Source: Bacillus sp. T3
GTDB lineage: Bacteria > Bacillota > Bacilli > Bacillales > Cytobacillaceae
Assembly (NCBI RefSeq): GCF_033449965.1
Contig: NZ_CP137761.1
Span: 2,914,001-2,978,000, forward strand
Length of the DNA: 64,000 nt
Reading direction: 5' to 3'
Position numbers and translations under genes: made by a program. The notes beneath the pieces were generated by a model. The model was given only the letters and a program-made list of their open reading frames with translations, was not told the origin of the DNA and did not search any database. Below, one piece after another: positions 61,108-64,000 of this stretch (positions within the stretch are counted from its first letter, which is position 1; each line of letters begins with the position of its first letter).

Positions 61108-61485
61108 GTGGATATTTTTTCAATCATTGCCGAGGACAAGATTAAACGGGCGATGAAGGACGGCGAGTTTGATAACCTGCCTGGAAAAGGGAAACCGTTA
61201 GAACTCGAAGATCTATCACACCTGCCCCAGGAATTACGAATTGCGTATACACTCTTAAAAAACGCCAACATGCTAGAGGACCTCGATCGATTAAAGGAAG
61301 AAATGTTGACGATTGATGATCTGATTTCCGTTTGTGACAGTAGCGAGGAAAGAGCAAACTTACGTGCGAAAAAGCAGCAGAAACAGTTAAGAATTGAAGA
61401 ACTGCTGAAAAAAAGAGGCACTCTCCACTCACCTCCCTCCACCTATTACAAAGAAAAAATGTTTGATAAATTTAAACGGAAATAA
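61108..61485 (+). CDS. DUF1992 (DnaJ-C28-like) family protein
   Basis: 125-aa cytoplasmic protein of the DUF1992/DnaJ homologue subfamily C member 28 family, without a J domain. The GTG at 61108 is preferred because it follows AAGGAG with proper spacing and gives (M)DIFSIIAEDKIKRAMKDGEFDNLPGKGKPLELED, the usual start; the GTG at 61099 lies too close to the site. The rest is helical coiled coil (LKNANMLEDLDRLKEEMLTIDDL). Function unknown. It lies 23 nt upstream of the beta-helix gene. Confidence 0.85.
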   Translation: MDIFSIIAEDKIKRAMKDGEFDNLPGKGKPLELEDLSHLPQELRIAYTLLKNANMLEDLDRLKEEMLTIDDLISVCDSSEERANLRAKKQQKQLRIEELLKKRGTLHSPPSTYYKEKMFDKFKRK

Positions 61486-61508
61486 GAAAATCATTGGAGT
61501 GAACAGGA

Positions 61509-62999
61509 ATGATTGATTTTGAGAAACAGCATAACCCTGAAAAAAATGCTGAATTGTTGGCGCAATTAACGGAAAATCAGGTTGATTTAGCTGCGGCGGT
61601 TCAAGAAACAGAACAGCTCTTCCAACTTTATTATGAAGAACCAAAAAACAGGAGACAAACAAAGCGTGGTACCACTCAAATCTCCATCAAACAAAAAACA
61701 AATGAGCGTATATATCGCTTATTTTCCAAACCGGCAACTCTTCTAGATCGGACAAAAATCATCATCGATAAAAATAAAAATATTTATCCTGAATGGAAAA
61801 CACTGCTTGACCAAGAATACTCCAAGCTTAAAAACCTCATTACACGAGAAGTTAATGTGCAAGATTATGGAGCAATTGGAGACGGAAAAACCGACTGTAC
61901 CTCCGCTTTTAACAAAGCAATTGGGACGGGACGCGTAAAAGTAATCGTTCCAGAAGGTGTGTATGTAACTAAAGGCATTAAGCTTCCATCCTGGACTGTC
62001 CTTGTTGGAGCAGGTAAAGGACGGACCATCATTAAACTTCATAACGATGCACCAAAAGGTACTAGGCTCGTTACAAATGCTAATCATTGGCGAGGCAATC
62101 ATCACCTTTTTGTAGGATCATTAAGTTTGGATTGGAATGTAGAGAGATTAGGAAATGCAGTAAAAACAAGTACTGGGGGCAACCATTCAAGCTGTTTAAC
62201 CTATGCCAATGTGAAATATGGTTGGGTCCAACAGGTCGAGGGAATTAACCCTGGCCTTCATTGCTTTGATATATCCTCTACATTGTACAATTATGGAGGA
62301 GATGGTTATCTGGCGCGCGGCGGTAGTCAATATGTTTGGCTAGATGGTCTCAACGGCTATGGCTTTGGAGATGATGGAATTACGACCCACCACAGCGATC
62401 ATATTTTCATTTCCCATTGCCACATGTGTGATCCTAGTGGAAGAGCCCATCAACAGGGGTTTTCAAATTCAAATGGGATCGAGATTGACGATGGATCGAG
62501 AAATGTCGTGCTTCTCCATAATTCCACTGCCAGATGCTTTGGCGGGATTGAAATTAAAGCCCATCAAAACTCTTCTGCAGCTTCTTACGTGAACATTATT
62601 GGTCATATCTCCGTTCACGATAACCGCTCCTATAATTTCCGCCATATCGGGCATCACAAAAGCACAGATGAAGAGTCGAAAACAGCCTACAACATTCAAG
62701 CTACTAATATTGTTGCCATTGCTCCGGTTTTTTCAGAGCTATACGGAGGTTCATCCCCACGTGGTTTGGTTGTTTCGGCTTATCGAAATGTCGTGATCAA
62801 TCACTTTTCCTTCATCGGTGATCCCAAATACAATTATCGAGGAGCACCTATTTGTGCTATCCAATATCGTGCAAGGAATGTTGTATTAAATCATTTTCAT
62901 TTTCGTGGAATTTCTGCATCTTCAGGGCCTGAAATCAAAATTTACCGTGGTCCAAATCAACCGGAAGAAGTGAAAATTATTAATGTTTTTAAGAACTAA
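61509..62999 (+). CDS. Right-handed beta-helix protein (GH28-related/pectate lyase superfamily)
   Basis: 496-aa protein. Residues 1-115 are a charged, helical head (PEKNAELLAQLTENQVDLAAAVQETEQLF) with no signal peptide. Residues about 118-490 are a parallel beta-helix opening with VNVQDYGAIGDGKTDCTSAFNKAI, the signature of GH28-related proteins and phage tailspikes. A GFGDDGITTHHSDHIFISHCHM stretch could be catalytic (Asp-Asp with His) in polygalacturonase style. Cytoplasmic location or release by lysis is implied. Transcribed with DUF1992. Confidence 0.85.
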   Translation: MIDFEKQHNPEKNAELLAQLTENQVDLAAAVQETEQLFQLYYEEPKNRRQTKRGTTQISIKQKTNERIYRLFSKPATLLDRTKIIIDKNKNIYPEWKTLLDQEYSKLKNLITREVNVQDYGAIGDGKTDCTSAFNKAIGTGRVKVIVPEGVYVTKGIKLPSWTVLVGAGKGRTIIKLHNDAPKGTRLVTNANHWRGNHHLFVGSLSLDWNVERLGNAVKTSTGGNHSSCLTYANVKYGWVQQVEGINPGLHCFDISSTLYNYGGDGYLARGGSQYVWLDGLNGYGFGDDGITTHHSDHIFISHCHMCDPSGRAHQQGFSNSNGIEIDDGSRNVVLLHNSTARCFGGIEIKAHQNSSAASYVNIIGHISVHDNRSYNFRHIGHHKSTDEESKTAYNIQATNIVAIAPVFSELYGGSSPRGLVVSAYRNVVINHFSFIGDPKYNYRGAPICAIQYRARNVVLNHFHFRGISASSGPEIKIYRGPNQPEEVKIINVFKN

Positions 63000-63127
63000 G
63001 AAACCATTATTGTCAGTTAATAAAATTCCCTCCTTCTTAAAATCCTTATTTTTGAAAAATAAGTAAGATAAAGGAATGCCATAAAGGAAATACTACTAAT
63101 ATTTAATGGTATTTGGGAGGAATGAAA

Positions 63128-64000
63128 TTGACAACCAATGATAATGCATTATCGATTTTCGCTTTAGGTGGTATTAATGAAATTGGAAAAAACATGTATG
63201 TGGTCCAATATTCCGATGATATCGTCATTATCGATTGTGGTGGAAAATTCCCCGACGAAAGTTTGTTAGGAGTTGATTTAATTATCCCTGACATGACTTA
63301 CCTTGAGGAAAATAAGGAAAAAATCCGTGCGCTCATTGTGACACACGGACATGAAGACCATATTGGTGGGATACCTTTTTTTCTAAAAAAATTAAACGTT
63401 CCGATTTATGCAACTCGATTTACTCTCGGTTTGATTGAATTAAAATTAGAAGAACATAGATTAACAAGAGATACAAAGCTTGTCCAAATTGATTCAGAAT
63501 CGACACTAGAGTTAGGAAAAATCGGGGTTTCTTTTTTCAAGGTAAGCCATAGTATTCCTGATTGCCTAGGTATTGTCTTCCATACACCTGAAGGAAATGT
63601 CGTCCATACAGGTGATTTTAAATTTGATTTAACTCCTGAAAATAACCAATACTCAGATATTCATAAAATGGCAGAATTCGGCAATCAAGGGGTTCTTGCA
63701 TTAATTTCTGAAAGCACCAATGCTGAACGTCCAGGATTGACCCCAACAGAACGAATGGTCGCCAATCATATGGATGCCGCCTTTATGAAGGCGACCTGGA
63801 AAATATTTGTCTCCACCTTTGCATCAAATATCAATCGCGTTCAGCAGGTCGTTTCTGCTGCAATCAAAACAAACCGAAAGCTCGGATTGCTTGGACGAAG
63901 TATGGTCAATGTTGTCGATGTCGCCATAGAACGCGGCTATATTGATATCCCTGAAGGAATGTTGATTGATGCTCAGGAAATCGATAAGCTTGCACCAGAA
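63128..64000 (+). CDS. Ribonuclease J family protein (partial, runs off window)
   Basis: Metallo-beta-lactamase/beta-CASP ribonuclease, 291 residues visible and open to the edge. TTG at 63128 has GGGAGG at seven bases; the ATG at 63122 is too close. LSIFALGGINEIGKNMYVVQYSDDIVIIDCGGKFPDESLLGVDLIIPDMTYL opens the domain, THGHEDHIGGIPFF carries the intact metal ligands HxHxDH, HTGDFKFDLTP the next, and SESTNAERPG and FASNINRVQQV follow. It differs from both B. subtilis J1 and J2 in detail and may be a third paralogue. RNA turnover or processing is its expected work. Confidence 0.9.
   Translation, partial: MTTNDNALSIFALGGINEIGKNMYVVQYSDDIVIIDCGGKFPDESLLGVDLIIPDMTYLEENKEKIRALIVTHGHEDHIGGIPFFLKKLNVPIYATRFTLGLIELKLEEHRLTRDTKLVQIDSESTLELGKIGVSFFKVSHSIPDCLGIVFHTPEGNVVHTGDFKFDLTPENNQYSDIHKMAEFGNQGVLALISESTNAERPGLTPTERMVANHMDAAFMKATWKIFVSTFASNINRVQQVVSAAIKTNRKLGLLGRSMVNVVDVAIERGYIDIPEGMLIDAQEIDKLAPE

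Noticed and set aside
61509..62999. Prophage remnant around the beta-helix protein
   Set aside because: No structural, integrase or lysis genes adjoin it and the neighbours are normal chromosomal genes.

Overview
The window is a chromosomal stretch of a low-GC, Gram-positive, endospore-forming Bacillaceae bacterium. The evidence is dense AGGAGG-type ribosome binding sites, many GTG/TTG starts, sigma-A promoters, Bacillus-type families (CBO0543, DUF3889, DUF5693, DUF2207, SleB-type hydrolase, CsaB, RNase J) and Fur, Rex/Fnr, MhqR and cre-like sites. No rRNA, tRNA, CRISPR array or intact prophage was seen. Genus cannot be fixed from sequence alone.

Layout. 0-1 kb: broken-off end of an IS1182-type element. 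1-10 kb: SleB-like hydrolase, DoxX protein with two MhqR-type boxes, RpiR regulator, a 52-bp x 9 tandem repeat, two MFS carriers (one with twin Rex/Fnr boxes), an ammonium transporter and an OsmC protein. 10-24 kb: HD-GYP phosphodiesterase, a frameshifted sugar kinase beside a DeoR regulator, DUF445, threonine aldolase, YbaK, a truncated alcohol dehydrogenase, a di-haem cytochrome c, glutathione peroxidase with an OhrR-like regulator, a pentapeptide-repeat protein and a LysE exporter.

24.8-39.7 kb is the most coherent block: an organosulfur acquisition/degradation island. It holds MetY; a CaiB-type CoA-transferase, NifX-like protein, enoyl-CoA hydratase and SsuD-like monooxygenase operon; a LysR regulator; a thiol dioxygenase; a seven-gene operon (DszC/SfnB-like flavoprotein, SsuB, SsuA, SsuC, YtkA-like lipoprotein, TlpA-like thioredoxin, NtaA/DszA-like monooxygenase); and a TauE/SafE exporter. 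Three promoters of the island share an inverted repeat TTCAA-N5-TTGAA centred about 65 bp upstream of the predicted start, as expected for a LysR-type activator. The lysR transcript itself carries a leader with three mutually exclusive helices ending in an intrinsic terminator. I regard this regulated island as the best candidate for an undescribed system.

40-44.5 kb: Fur-controlled flavodoxin, FMN reductase with an MhqR-like box, and a MarR/DHA2 efflux pair with twin operators. 44.5-52.8 kb: a secondary cell wall polysaccharide operon (TagA-like, flippase, DUF5693, CsaB) next to a lipoprotein and an SLH-anchored GH18 enzyme. 52.9-57.4 kb: cstA with its LytS/LytTR two-component system. 57.7-64 kb: DUF3889, PhnA, DUF2207, DUF1992, a beta-helix protein and the start of an RNase J.

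Eight genes carry single-base frameshifts and can be read through by one- or two-base corrections. Four of those indels are the same event, CCGG read as CCWGG; most others lie in short homopolymers. Sequencing or assembly error is therefore as likely as gene decay, and the affected genes are described as they would read when repaired.
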